Shown: piece after piece, positions 32,889 to 40,534 of the stretch
How the letters are laid out: each line of letters starts with the position of its first letter
Position numbering within the stretch: position 1 is the first letter of the stretch
From: Candidatus Blautia merdipullorum
GTDB lineage: Bacteria > Bacillota > Clostridia > Lachnospirales > Lachnospiraceae
Length of the DNA: 49,752 nt
Assembly (NCBI GenBank): GCA_019118685.1
Contig: DWYL01000347.1
Span: 1-49,752 of the forward strand
Direction of reading: 5' to 3'
Program-made: the position numbers and the translations under genes
Notes under the pieces: generated by a model
Database searches by the model: none
The model's input: the letters and a program-made list of their open reading frames with translations, nothing else
What the model was told of the DNA's origin: nothing

Positions 32889-35118
32889 CGCCTCCCGCAT
32901 AATTCTCCGCACATTCCAGGAAAGTATTCCGCACTGTCCTGTCTATCAAAAGAGGGGTATCTGCCTGTTTGGCCATATCCACAATCTGCTGTATCTGATC
33001 CGCTGAGGGCATGCCATATTCTCTGACGGGGCCGCCATCATAACTGTTAGCCATAGTCATATCTGAGGCTTCTGATATCTGTGGCAGCTTCTCCAGGCTT
33101 TCCGTCCTTACCGGCAGGCCTTCCAGATAGTCCCCTACTTGAATCTCATCAGACAGAACCGTCTCCATGAAATCTTTGGCCAGATCTTTTTTCTGGGAAG
33201 AGCTGTTGATCCCCATACGGTTTGCTGGAATGTACATGTTCTTTACATTTTCTATGGTCATTTCCTGGTGCTTCGTCAAAATATCAAACATCATAGCCGT
33301 ACTGCTGACTCCAGTCACATCATCCACGCCGGTAATGTGGGTGTCATCATAAAGTTCATCCATGCCAATAGCTCCAAAAGCTGAGATGCCTTTTCCAGAC
33401 TTTATCTGACTGCTGTATCCGGTAACCCAGGCCTCTTCCATGGCTTCAGAGGGGTTAGCATCCCAGAGGGCCTTTGCCGTATCCAGAATCTGAACTAAAG
33501 CTTCCTGGGCAAAGACTCCATCTTTCTGTATATCCTGATAATTGGCTGCAAAAAGCATATAAGCAATCTGCTCAAGAGAAACCGTTCCCAGCACTTTTCC
33601 ATTGGAATTACCTTTTATATAATCTGCAAGGCTGTCCAGACTATCCATCCGATCTATAGCATCCTGAGTACCATAATATATCGGAAGAGAAAAAACCGCC
33701 GGCAGCTCATAGTTTTTCCCGTCAACTTCTGTGCCTTTCACAACATTTTCCAGAATGGTTCCGTCGGATACCAGCTGCTGGACATCCTCTGTCAGATCTT
33801 CTAAAACTCCTCTTTTTATATAGGATTCCACCGGCAGGTCGTCCAGAAGGAGAAGATCTGGTCCTTCTTTATTGAGAAGTTGGGTATTCAGGGTATCAAT
33901 GGCGTCTTCCGGATTACCCGAGCCGTCGCTTTCCACCGCATACTCATAGGTTACCTCTGTCTCCGGATGCTCTCGTTCATATTTACGCACTGCATCTTCT
34001 ATCATCGCGCTTTCATACAGACTGTAAACAGACAATTCATTCTCCACTTCACTGGTAACCGATCCATTATAATAGTAATAGCAGATGCTCAGCTCCTGAG
34101 TCTCATAATCGGTATACAAGGCATAGAAGTCTTCATTTTCTCCTGCCAGGAAATGATTGATGACCAACCCGCCTGCAGTCTCTCCCATAATGCCCCTGCC
34201 AGCGTCATAGATCTGTTCCACAATGCTGCCGTCTTCCTTATATACAAAGATTCCTTTAGGGTTTGCCAGATAATAGGTCCCTTCTCCCACAGCACAGAGC
34301 TGTCCCCGGTCCTGATTTCCGAAATCAATGGTTCCTGTCTCCTCTCCTGTCTGGGTGTCATAAAGAACCAGGTCCTGATCCTCATTTCCAAGGACAGCCA
34401 GAGTATTGCCGTTGATATCCGCCATTTTATCTGAAGTATTCATCAATGTATATGCGGGAAAGGTATGCTGTTCCTTTCCTGTTTCTCCATTATAGAGAGC
34501 AATTTCTGATCCCATACTCATAAAGGCCGGATTTCCTTCCTGATTTACGCCGAAATAATAAGGGAAGAAGCCTCCCGCTTCTCTCTGATTTTCTTCAGAC
34601 AGACACTCGGGATAAATCTCTTGGGCCTCTCCCTCCCCGCCATACCGGTAGAGATGCCATTCCTGGATCAGATCCTCGATATCCACCTCTCCTGATTCTG
34701 TCTCCTCTTCTTCTGAAGCACTGTCTTCCGTTGAATTTTTCAGTGCCAGAAGATAAATGTTCTGGTCTTCTCCCTGGATCAGATTGTAGGAAGTCTGATC
34801 TGTACCCAGAAGGTTTTCCGCCCAGACTTCTTCCTGCTGGTCCCAGTTTCCTCCTCCGGTATAGGTATAGGAGAAAACCTGTGCTGTCCCGCTGTCGGAA
34901 GTACCTCCTGTATAGACTTCCAGATTTCCCTCCTGGTTAAAAAAGCTGCCCATATAATATTCGCCCTCCTGCCAGGGAGCTTCCATTTCTTCCTCTATAT
35001 AACCGCCTTTGGCGCTGACGGCATCTTCTGTGCTGTCTTTCCGGCTGCAGCCGCTGAGGATCGTTCCTGTTCCAAGGGCTCCTGCCAGAAGAAGACAGAT
35101 TCCTTTCTTCAGATTCAT
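32824..35118 (-). CDS. Solute-binding lipoprotein with N-terminal propeller-like domain
   Basis: The 764-residue lipoprotein has a lipobox (ILSGC, cysteine about residue 24). Residues 45-360 form a beta-propeller-like part with repeats such as QVFSYTYTGGGNWDQ, NIYLLALKN, MADINGNTLAVLGNEDQDLVLYD and YYLANPKGIFVYKEDGSIV. A family-1 extracellular solute-binding domain follows (about 365-764; blocks DAIDTLNTQLLNKEGPDLLLLDDLPVES, SYIKRGVLEDL and MGINSSSQKKDLAKDFME). The upstream ATG at 35154 is open, but ATG 35118 has AAAGGAGA and starts the signal peptide. It is first in the minus-strand operon under the divergent promoter, and probably feeds the two MalFG-type permeases. The fused propeller is unusual for a plain sugar-binding protein. 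Confidence 0.88.
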   Translation of the reverse strand: MNLKKGICLLLAGALGTGTILSGCSRKDSTEDAVSAKGGYIEEEMEAPWQEGEYYMGSFFNQEGNLEVYTGGTSDSGTAQVFSYTYTGGGNWDQQEEVWAENLLGTDQTSYNLIQGEDQNIYLLALKNSTEDSASEEEETESGEVDIEDLIQEWHLYRYGGEGEAQEIYPECLSEENQREAGGFFPYYFGVNQEGNPAFMSMGSEIALYNGETGKEQHTFPAYTLMNTSDKMADINGNTLAVLGNEDQDLVLYDTQTGEETGTIDFGNQDRGQLCAVGEGTYYLANPKGIFVYKEDGSIVEQIYDAGRGIMGETAGGLVINHFLAGENEDFYALYTDYETQELSICYYYYNGSVTSEVENELSVYSLYESAMIEDAVRKYEREHPETEVTYEYAVESDGSGNPEDAIDTLNTQLLNKEGPDLLLLDDLPVESYIKRGVLEDLTEDVQQLVSDGTILENVVKGTEVDGKNYELPAVFSLPIYYGTQDAIDRMDSLDSLADYIKGNSNGKVLGTVSLEQIAYMLFAANYQDIQKDGVFAQEALVQILDTAKALWDANPSEAMEEAWVTGYSSQIKSGKGISAFGAIGMDELYDDTHITGVDDVTGVSSTAMMFDILTKHQEMTIENVKNMYIPANRMGINSSSQKKDLAKDFMETVLSDEIQVGDYLEGLPVRTESLEKLPQISEASDMTMANSYDGGPVREYGMPSADQIQQIVDMAKQADTPLLIDRTVRNTFLECAENYAGGDVSAQEAAQDMADKMELYLAE

Positions 35119-35149
35119 GATTGTCTCTCCTTTCTCGTTTCTGTCTATC

Positions 35150-35230
35150 ATCATAACAGGGAATTCTCTAAAAATCTTGAAAAAGAGAAAGTTATTTTTC
35201 GAGAATTTTTAGAGAATTCTGTGATAGAAT
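35150..35230. promoter_or_regulatory. Symmetric divergent promoter/operator region for the transporter operon and the two-component genes
   Basis: A perfect 15-base inverted repeat (GAATTCTCTAAAAAT at 35161-35175 and its complement at 35205-35219) sits between two extended -10 elements pointing outward: TG-n-TATGAT on the minus strand (35158-35150) and TG-n-TAGAAT on the plus strand (35222-35230). Each -10 starts exactly 5 bases outside its repeat arm, so each arm covers the -35 region. Each arm also contains direct repeats of TTCTCnAAAAA with an 11-base (or 10-base) period, the spacing typical of OmpR/PhoB-family binding sites. Confidence 0.7.
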
Positions 35231-35233
35231 GGA

Positions 35234-35265
35234 ATTGTCACATGAAACAAAATCGAGAATAATAG
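35234..35265. repeat. Fragment of the palindromic element in the leader of the response-regulator gene
   Basis: TTGTCACATGAAACAAAATCG and the following AGAATAATA match one arm of the element at 11855-12000 and that at 37268-37322 (GCTGTC-n-CAT-AACA-AAATCGAGAATA). No partner arm was found here, so it looks like half an element within the 5' leader between the promoter and the ATG at 35282. Confidence 0.5.
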
Positions 35266-35281
35266 GAAAAGGTAGATTTTT

Positions 35282-35965
35282 ATGAGGATATTACTGGTAG
35301 AAGACGATAAAGATTTATGCCAGGCCCTGCTGATCCACTTTAAGGACCAGGGCTATGACACAGATATATGCAATAATGGAACAGACGGGCTTTTCTACGC
35401 ACTTCAGAATGTCTATGATCTGATGATCCTGGACCGTATGCTTCCGGAGCTGGACGGACTGACTCTGCTGAATACCATAAGAAAAAGAGGGATCCAGACC
35501 CCGGTGATCCTGGCCACTGCTATGGATTCTCTGGACGACAAGATCCATGGCCTGGACGAAGGTGCAGATGATTATATCACTAAGCCCTTTGCCCCGGAAG
35601 AACTTCTGGCCCGTATCCGGGCCCTTACCAGAAGGCCCCGGCAGCTCCAGGCTCCCGGCCGGCTTGTGTGGACAGATCTTGCTTTTGACCCAGAAAAACT
35701 GGAACTTTCCTGTGGAAAAAGCACCCTCTCTCTTTCCAAAAAAGAGGCAGGCCTTATGGAATATTTTATGAAGAATCCAGGGCAGTGTTTGAAAAGATCC
35801 ATGCTTCTCTCCTATGTATGGGGAGCTGATACTGAAGTGGAGGAAGGCAATCTGGACAATTATATCTATTTTCTCCGAAGACGTCTCCGCACCTTAAAGA
35901 CCAGAGCAAAGATCACTACTGTCCATGGTGTGGGCTACAAATTGGATACAGAGGAGGAAACATAA
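35282..35965 (+). CDS. OmpR-family response regulator
   Basis: The 227-residue regulator has a receiver domain (LLVEDDKDLC; phospho-acceptor Asp51 in LMILDRMLPELDG; conserved Lys101 in ITKPFAPEE) and a winged-helix DNA-binding domain (about 125-225, with LMEYFMKNPGQCLKRSMLLSYVWG and TVHGVGYKL). It should be phosphorylated by the kinase encoded directly downstream. The upstream region contains OmpR-type direct repeats, so it likely controls itself and the divergent transporter/dipicolinate operon. A start directly at the ATG is supported by AGGAAAAGG about 10 bases upstream. Confidence 0.95.
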   Translation: MRILLVEDDKDLCQALLIHFKDQGYDTDICNNGTDGLFYALQNVYDLMILDRMLPELDGLTLLNTIRKRGIQTPVILATAMDSLDDKIHGLDEGADDYITKPFAPEELLARIRALTRRPRQLQAPGRLVWTDLAFDPEKLELSCGKSTLSLSKKEAGLMEYFMKNPGQCLKRSMLLSYVWGADTEVEEGNLDNYIYFLRRRLRTLKTRAKITTVHGVGYKLDTEEET

Positions 35966-37255
35966 ATGTTCCGGAAACTCCAGAAAAAACTGACCTTCTT
36001 TTATTCTATAACCTGCGGGATCATTCTGGCCGGTATCCTTCTGGTCTGCTTTTTTTATATGAAGGGAGCTGTAGAATCCAGGAACCAGGCTCTGTTTTCC
36101 AGTCTGTTCCTGAATCTTTCCAATCAGTTCCAGTCCCTGTCCTTTTTCTCTGACCAATGGCTTGCCCAGATGGAAACGAATAACCGGCTGATCATACACA
36201 TAGAAGAAAATGGGGATCCTATTTTCTTTCCCGGGGCCTGGGATCCGGCTACAGACCGGGAAACGCTGATCCAAAACGCTCTGGAACAGGCCTCCCTGGA
36301 AGGTCTGTCCGGCACCAGCCTTTCTCCCGGAAGCACCAGGCAGACCTCTCTTTTCTACCTTACAGGAAATTCCGGGGATTCTTACTGCGGCATGGCCCTT
36401 CAGACAGCCACGGAAACAGGAGAAAAAACTCTGCTTGTCCTTCAGGATATTACCCAGGCAGAAAGACAGACCTTTTTCCAGGGTCTGTTCTTTGCCGGGG
36501 CAGGGATCCTGGGCTTTCTCCTCCTGGGCTTTGTAAGCTGGAAATTTGTAGGCAAAACCCTGGTCCCCCTAAAGGAAAACAAAGAAAAGCAGGCAGAATT
36601 TATTGCCGCTGCTTCCCATGAGCTCCGCTCTCCCCTGGCTGTGATCCAGGCCAGTGCCTCGGCCATAAAAACCTCCCCTGAGGATCTTCCTGCCATGGTG
36701 GAAAATATTGAAAAAGAGTGCTCTCGTATGAGCACTCTGATCCGTGATCTGCTGATCCTGGCCTCTGCCGATTCAAAAAAATGGAATCTTACTCTGGATC
36801 TCTGTGACGGAGACACCATTTTACTGGATGTCTATGAAATTTACCAGCCCTTGTGCAGACAGAATCAGATCCCTCTGAACCTGAAGCTGCCGGATATAGA
36901 GCTGCCCAAGATCCGCTGCGACAAAAACCGGATCATCCAGATCCTCTCCGTCCTCATGGACAACGCCATGTCCTACACCGGCCAGGGAAAATCCATAGAC
37001 CTGGAAATCTTCCTTGAAAAAAAGTATCTCTGCTTCTCCGTAGCGGACCATGGAAAAGGCATTCCCGGTCCGGAAAAAGAGGCGGTCTTCGACCGTTTCT
37101 ATCAGCAGGACAGATCCCGAAACCAGAAAGGCCATTTCGGCCTGGGACTTCCTGTAGGAAAAGAACTGGCAAAACTCCACAAAGGAGATCTGATCCTGAA
37201 AGATACGCCTGGGGGAGGCTGCACTTTTCTTTTAAAGATTCCTTATGGGGAATAA
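35966..37255 (+). CDS. Membrane sensor histidine kinase
   Basis: The 429-residue kinase starts at the base after the response-regulator stop (GAGGAAAC precedes it). Two membrane helices (about 11-33 and 172-195) flank an external sensor region of about 140 residues. The HisKA region has the phospho-acceptor His in AAASHELRSPLAVIQASAS, followed by the N box VLMDNAMSYTG, G1 DHGKGIPG and G2 GHFGLGLPVGKELAKLH. There is no HAMP domain of normal length between TM2 and the H box. The signal is unknown. The sensor domain has no recognised motif. Confidence 0.93.
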   Translation: MFRKLQKKLTFFYSITCGIILAGILLVCFFYMKGAVESRNQALFSSLFLNLSNQFQSLSFFSDQWLAQMETNNRLIIHIEENGDPIFFPGAWDPATDRETLIQNALEQASLEGLSGTSLSPGSTRQTSLFYLTGNSGDSYCGMALQTATETGEKTLLVLQDITQAERQTFFQGLFFAGAGILGFLLLGFVSWKFVGKTLVPLKENKEKQAEFIAAASHELRSPLAVIQASASAIKTSPEDLPAMVENIEKECSRMSTLIRDLLILASADSKKWNLTLDLCDGDTILLDVYEIYQPLCRQNQIPLNLKLPDIELPKIRCDKNRIIQILSVLMDNAMSYTGQGKSIDLEIFLEKKYLCFSVADHGKGIPGPEKEAVFDRFYQQDRSRNQKGHFGLGLPVGKELAKLHKGDLILKDTPGGGCTFLLKIPYGE

Positions 37256-37267
37256 GCTTCACAGAAC

Positions 37268-37322
37268 AAGGAGCTGTCGCATTAATCAAAATCGAGAATA
37301 TTTATACATTTTATTGCTCCTT
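37268..37322. repeat. Palindromic-family element between convergent kinase and carboxypeptidase genes
   Basis: AAGGAGC (37268-37274) and GCTCCTT (37316-37322) bracket a core containing GAGCTGTCGCAT and AATCGAGAATATTTATACATTTTATT. The reverse complement aligns closely with the right half of the element at 11855-12000. The two neighbouring genes are convergent, so it may act as a weak terminator in either direction. Confidence 0.6.
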
Positions 37323-37324
37323 CC

Positions 37325-38272
37325 TTACTCCCCGTTCAGTTTCTGGAATACGGAAACTGCATCTAAGATATGATAGGGCTGGGTATCATGGCTGCCGTCT
37401 GCCTTGGCCGTGACAAGAGCGTATGTCTTATCTCCGACAGTTCCCACACTGGCCAGACACAGGCCTGCATCAGAAGTATAGCCGGTCTTGCCCCCTAAAA
37501 TATAATCACTAGTAATGCCAGACTGTTCCATTTCCTGAAACATCAGACTATAGAAGGTAAAGCCCTCCGGATGGCCGTCTGTAGGAGGCACAGTGTAAGA
37601 CTTTTTGGTAAAAATCGCTCGGAAATCTCCATTGTCCCAGGCATCCTCCAAAAGCCTGGCCAGATCTTTTGCAGTGGTGTAATGCTTTTTATCCTGCAGG
37701 CCTGTAGAATTTACAAAGTAGGTATGTTTCATGCCCAGTTCCTCTGCTTTTTCATTCATAAGGTCTGCAAATTTTTCTTCTGATCCGGCCACCTCCTTTG
37801 CCAGTGCTTTGCAGCATTCTCCTCCTGAAGGAAGCATCGCCCCGTAAAGCAGGTCTCTTACAGTAGCATGCTCTCCAGGAAGAAATCCAGCCATGGAAGC
37901 GCCCTCTTCATAAAGTTCCGGAAAAATGTCTTCTGACAGTCTTACCTGTTTATCTAAATCCTCCCCATTTTCCAATACCAGAAGCACGGTCATCATTTTT
38001 GTCAGAGAAGCGGGGTAAATCTTTTCCTGGCTCTTTTTCTGGGCTGCGATCTTCCCTGTATCCAGATCCAGAAGCACGGCGCTTTCACTATATAATGAAG
38101 ACATATCCGCCAAATTTTTGCCAGGGTCCATATTTTCTTCAATACTCTCCCTCACACTTTCCAGGCCTCCCAGACTATGTATCACCGCTACTGCAAGGAT
38201 AAAAGCATATGCCGCTCCGATCAAAAAAATAAACTTTCCCAACAGGTGCTTTCTTCTTTTGCCTCTGCTCAT
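37325..38272 (-). CDS. D-alanyl-D-alanine carboxypeptidase (S11 family)
   Basis: The 315-residue protein trims the terminal D-Ala of peptidoglycan stems. An N-terminal membrane helix anchors it. S11 motifs are SLTK (in YPASLTKMMTVLL), then SGG where family members usually have SxN (LPSGGECCKALA), and KTG in GGKTGYTSDAG. The C-terminal part is short and may lack the usual amphipathic anchor. The frame is open to 38317, but ATG 38272 follows AAAGGACGGG and starts the basic n-region. It is directly downstream of a VanR/VanS-like pair, which suggests control by cell-wall stress or glycopeptide-type signals. No ligase gene (vanA-like) is in the window. Confidence 0.9.
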   Translation of the reverse strand: MSRGKRRKHLLGKFIFLIGAAYAFILAVAVIHSLGGLESVRESIEENMDPGKNLADMSSLYSESAVLLDLDTGKIAAQKKSQEKIYPASLTKMMTVLLVLENGEDLDKQVRLSEDIFPELYEEGASMAGFLPGEHATVRDLLYGAMLPSGGECCKALAKEVAGSEEKFADLMNEKAEELGMKHTYFVNSTGLQDKKHYTTAKDLARLLEDAWDNGDFRAIFTKKSYTVPPTDGHPEGFTFYSLMFQEMEQSGITSDYILGGKTGYTSDAGLCLASVGTVGDKTYALVTAKADGSHDTQPYHILDAVSVFQKLNGE

Positions 38273-38431
38273 AAAAATCCCGTCCTTTATCTGTATTTTC
38301 CAATCAGAACCCCTCACATTTTTGTGAAATTCTGACTGTATTAAAAATAGCAGATAAGGGGCGGGAATGTTTTAATATTTCCTTGCCAAATTCCTAAGAA
38401 AAAATGAACATAGGAAAAAAGATAAAGGTAA

Positions 38432-39571
38432 CTATTTAACTGGCAGCTCCACAGTAAAGACTACTTTTTCCTCCTGGCTTTTTGCAGAAATACTTCCTCC
38501 ATGAAGCTCTACGATCTCCTTTGCAATGGCAAGTCCCAGTCCGGCGCCTCCGGTATTGGTCCTTCTGGAACTGTCCAGGCGGAAAAACTTTTCAAAAATG
38601 CTGTCCAGCTTTTCTTTCGGTATATTTTTTCCCTGGTTTTCAAAGGAAAGGATAATCTTATTCTTGTTCCGGAAAGCCCGCACAGTAATGGGTGTATCGG
38701 GGTAGCTGTAGGCCACTGCGTTTTTCAGAATATTATTAAAGACCCTGGCCAGCTTATCCGCATCGGCATACAAATGAAGGGCTTCCTCTGCCTCCAGTTT
38801 TATCTCATTTCCATGGGCTGCCAAAACCGGATAAAATTCTTCTGTCATCTGCATAAGCATGTAGGAAAGATCCAAATCCTCTTTTTCCAGGAAAATATTC
38901 TGAAGGTTATACTGGGTGATCTCGAAAAATTCCTCGATCAGCCCCTCCAGCCGCTGTGCCTTCTCCAGAGCAATGTGGGTGTACTTTTCCTTCTGGGCTT
39001 CCGGCATATCCGGAGCTTCATCAAGCAGATTGAGATACCCCAGGACAGAAGTCAGGGGAGTTTTCAGATCATGGGCAAGATATGTGATCAGATCATTTTT
39101 CCTCTGGGCCTCCTGTTTCAGGGATCCCTCTTTCCGGATCATACCGGTCTTGATCTGCAGCATACGGGCGCCTACTTCTGTATAAGGCGGAGGAAATACT
39201 TCTTCCATATCCAGATCTTTCGTCATATAACGCTGGATCTTTTTCTCAAGCTCTTCCACATTTTTTCTGGTCTTCCTCTTGCCGTAAAAATAAAGAATAG
39301 CAGTTACTGCCAGTACAAGAATAATCACAAAGACAGTAAAGAATACCATAAGAAAAGCTTTCAGTTCGTACCAGTTAATTTCCTTCCGCACATATTCTCC
39401 GCCAAAATCAGCATCGTAGGTATTATACATTGTAGTAAAATTGGTCTCAAACCAATCTACAAAACTCCCGTTCATAAGGTAGTCTACCTGGAAATAAACA
39501 AGATAGCATACTCCGGCTGTTATAAGGAGGATCAGCAGAAGTTTTAAAATTCGTTTTGTTCTATCCTTCAA
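38432..39571 (-). CDS. VanS-like sensor histidine kinase
   Basis: The roughly 379-residue kinase has two helices (about 8-29 and 78-100) around a short external loop, followed by a HAMP-like segment, the H box YLAHDLKTPLTSVLGYLNLLDEAPDMP, the N box NILKNAVAYS and the G2 box TGGAGLGLAIAKEIVELHGG. The H-box region resembles the VanS group of sensors for glycopeptide-type signals (from memory). The open frame reaches 39619 (TTG, GGGAGA 5 bases upstream), while TTG 39571, 11 bases into the regulator gene, better matches the VanS-like start. Which TTG is used is uncertain. Regulator and kinase overlap, as is usual for such pairs. Confidence 0.92.
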   Translation of the reverse strand: MKDRTKRILKLLLILLITAGVCYLVYFQVDYLMNGSFVDWFETNFTTMYNTYDADFGGEYVRKEINWYELKAFLMVFFTVFVIILVLAVTAILYFYGKRKTRKNVEELEKKIQRYMTKDLDMEEVFPPPYTEVGARMLQIKTGMIRKEGSLKQEAQRKNDLITYLAHDLKTPLTSVLGYLNLLDEAPDMPEAQKEKYTHIALEKAQRLEGLIEEFFEITQYNLQNIFLEKEDLDLSYMLMQMTEEFYPVLAAHGNEIKLEAEEALHLYADADKLARVFNNILKNAVAYSYPDTPITVRAFRNKNKIILSFENQGKNIPKEKLDSIFEKFFRLDSSRRTNTGGAGLGLAIAKEIVELHGGSISAKSQEEKVVFTVELPVK

Positions 39572-40256
39572 TTTTATATCCGCACCCCCAGACTGTCTTA
39601 ATGTACTTGGGCTTTTCAAAGGAATCTCCCATTTTCTCCCTTAAGCGGCGGATATGAACGGAAATAGTATTATTATTTTTCTGATAGTATTCATCTTTCC
39701 AGACTTCATGAAAAAGCTCTTCTGCACTGACCACGCTTCCTTTTTTCTTGCAGAGCACTGCCAAAATCGTAAATTCTGTGGGAGTAAGGGCCAAAGGCCT
39801 TTCATTCAGAGTACACTCGTGGGTCTTAAGGTTCAACACCAGGCTTTTATGAAAAAAGACTTCTTCCTGTTTCTCCCGGCTTCCGTCATACTGCTTGTAT
39901 CTTCTAAGCTGTGCTTTTACCCGAGCCACCAGTTCCAGAGGAAGAAAAGGTTTTGTCACATAATCATCAGCTCCCAGAGTCAGGCCGTTGATCTTGTCAA
40001 TTTCCGTTCCCTTAGCTGTAAGCATGATAATGGGATAGGTGTACTTCTGCCGGATAAGCCTGCACAGTTCCAGACCATCCACCTCCGGCATCATGATATC
40101 CAGGACCGCCAGATCCATTTCCTCCCTCTGGGCACATTCCAGGGCCTTCCGGGAATCATAGAATTTATAAACCTGAAATCCTTCATTTTCCAGATACAGG
40201 GCCACCAGATCTGTAATTTCCTTCTCGTCATCCACCACTAAAATCTTTTCCTTCAT
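39561..40256 (-). CDS. VanR-like response regulator
   Basis: The 231-residue OmpR-family regulator has a receiver domain (EKILVVDDEKEI; Asp53 in LAVLDIMMPEVDG; Lys102 in VTKPFLPLELVARV) and a winged-helix domain (about 135-230, with WGCGYKIEG). It resembles VanR. AAGGAGG lies 8 bases before the ATG and a good promoter at 40294-40322. It precedes the VanS-like kinase and then the carboxypeptidase gene, a wall-sensing arrangement. Confidence 0.94.
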   Translation of the reverse strand: MKEKILVVDDEKEITDLVALYLENEGFQVYKFYDSRKALECAQREEMDLAVLDIMMPEVDGLELCRLIRQKYTYPIIMLTAKGTEIDKINGLTLGADDYVTKPFLPLELVARVKAQLRRYKQYDGSREKQEEVFFHKSLVLNLKTHECTLNERPLALTPTEFTILAVLCKKKGSVVSAEELFHEVWKDEYYQKNNNTISVHIRRLREKMGDSFEKPKYIKTVWGCGYKIEG

Positions 40257-40293
40257 CTCTGCCTCCTTGTGTCAGGTTAAAATCGTCTTTCCT

Positions 40294-40322
40294 ATCTTAC
40301 CACAGAATAAAGACCCGGGCAA
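40294..40322 (-). promoter_or_regulatory. Promoter of the VanRS-like operon
   Basis: On the minus strand TTGCCC (40322-40317), a 17-base spacer and TAAGAT (40299-40294) preceded by TG one base away form an extended -10 promoter. It ends about 37 bases upstream of the regulator ATG and lies just downstream of the hydrolase terminator. Confidence 0.65.
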
Positions 40323-40328
40323 ATAAAA

Positions 40329-40369
40329 GCAGATCCGATATACCATACGATTCTGCATACCGGATCTGC
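40329..40369. terminator. Terminator following the GH85 gene
   Basis: GCAGATCCG (40329-40337) pairs with CGGATCTGC (40361-40369), with a further GTAT/ATAC inner pairing. On the minus strand it is followed by TTTTATTT. The plus strand also has a T-run. Confidence 0.75.
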
Positions 40370-40390
40370 CTTTTTATAACCTGTCAGACC

Positions 40391-40534
40391 TTATTCCTGG
40401 CTCTCATTTAGTTTCTTCTCATACTCCTGCCATTTTTCTTCCGGAATTCCAATAGCTTTCATAGCCTCTGCAGCACTCCAGTCCATATATATCACAGCGC
40501 CGAAGACCGGCGTCCTGCAATATCTCCTGTTTAT
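40391..40534 (-). other. In-frame reading frame after the GH85 stop codon (small gene or C-terminal remnant)
   Basis: Directly after the TAA of the GH85 gene the same frame stays open for 47 codons and ends at TAA (40393-40391). It reads like real protein: GAVIYMDWSAAEAMKAIG followed by IPEEKWQEYEKKLNESQE. ATG 40486 or GTG 40495 could start a 31- or 34-residue peptide, but neither has a good Shine-Dalgarno sequence. It may be a former C-terminal extension cut off by a new stop. The product is not recognised. Confidence 0.3.

Noticed and set aside
38501-39547. 348-residue plus-strand frame opposite the VanS-like kinase
   Set aside because: An antisense shadow. The kinase motifs on the other strand are complete.
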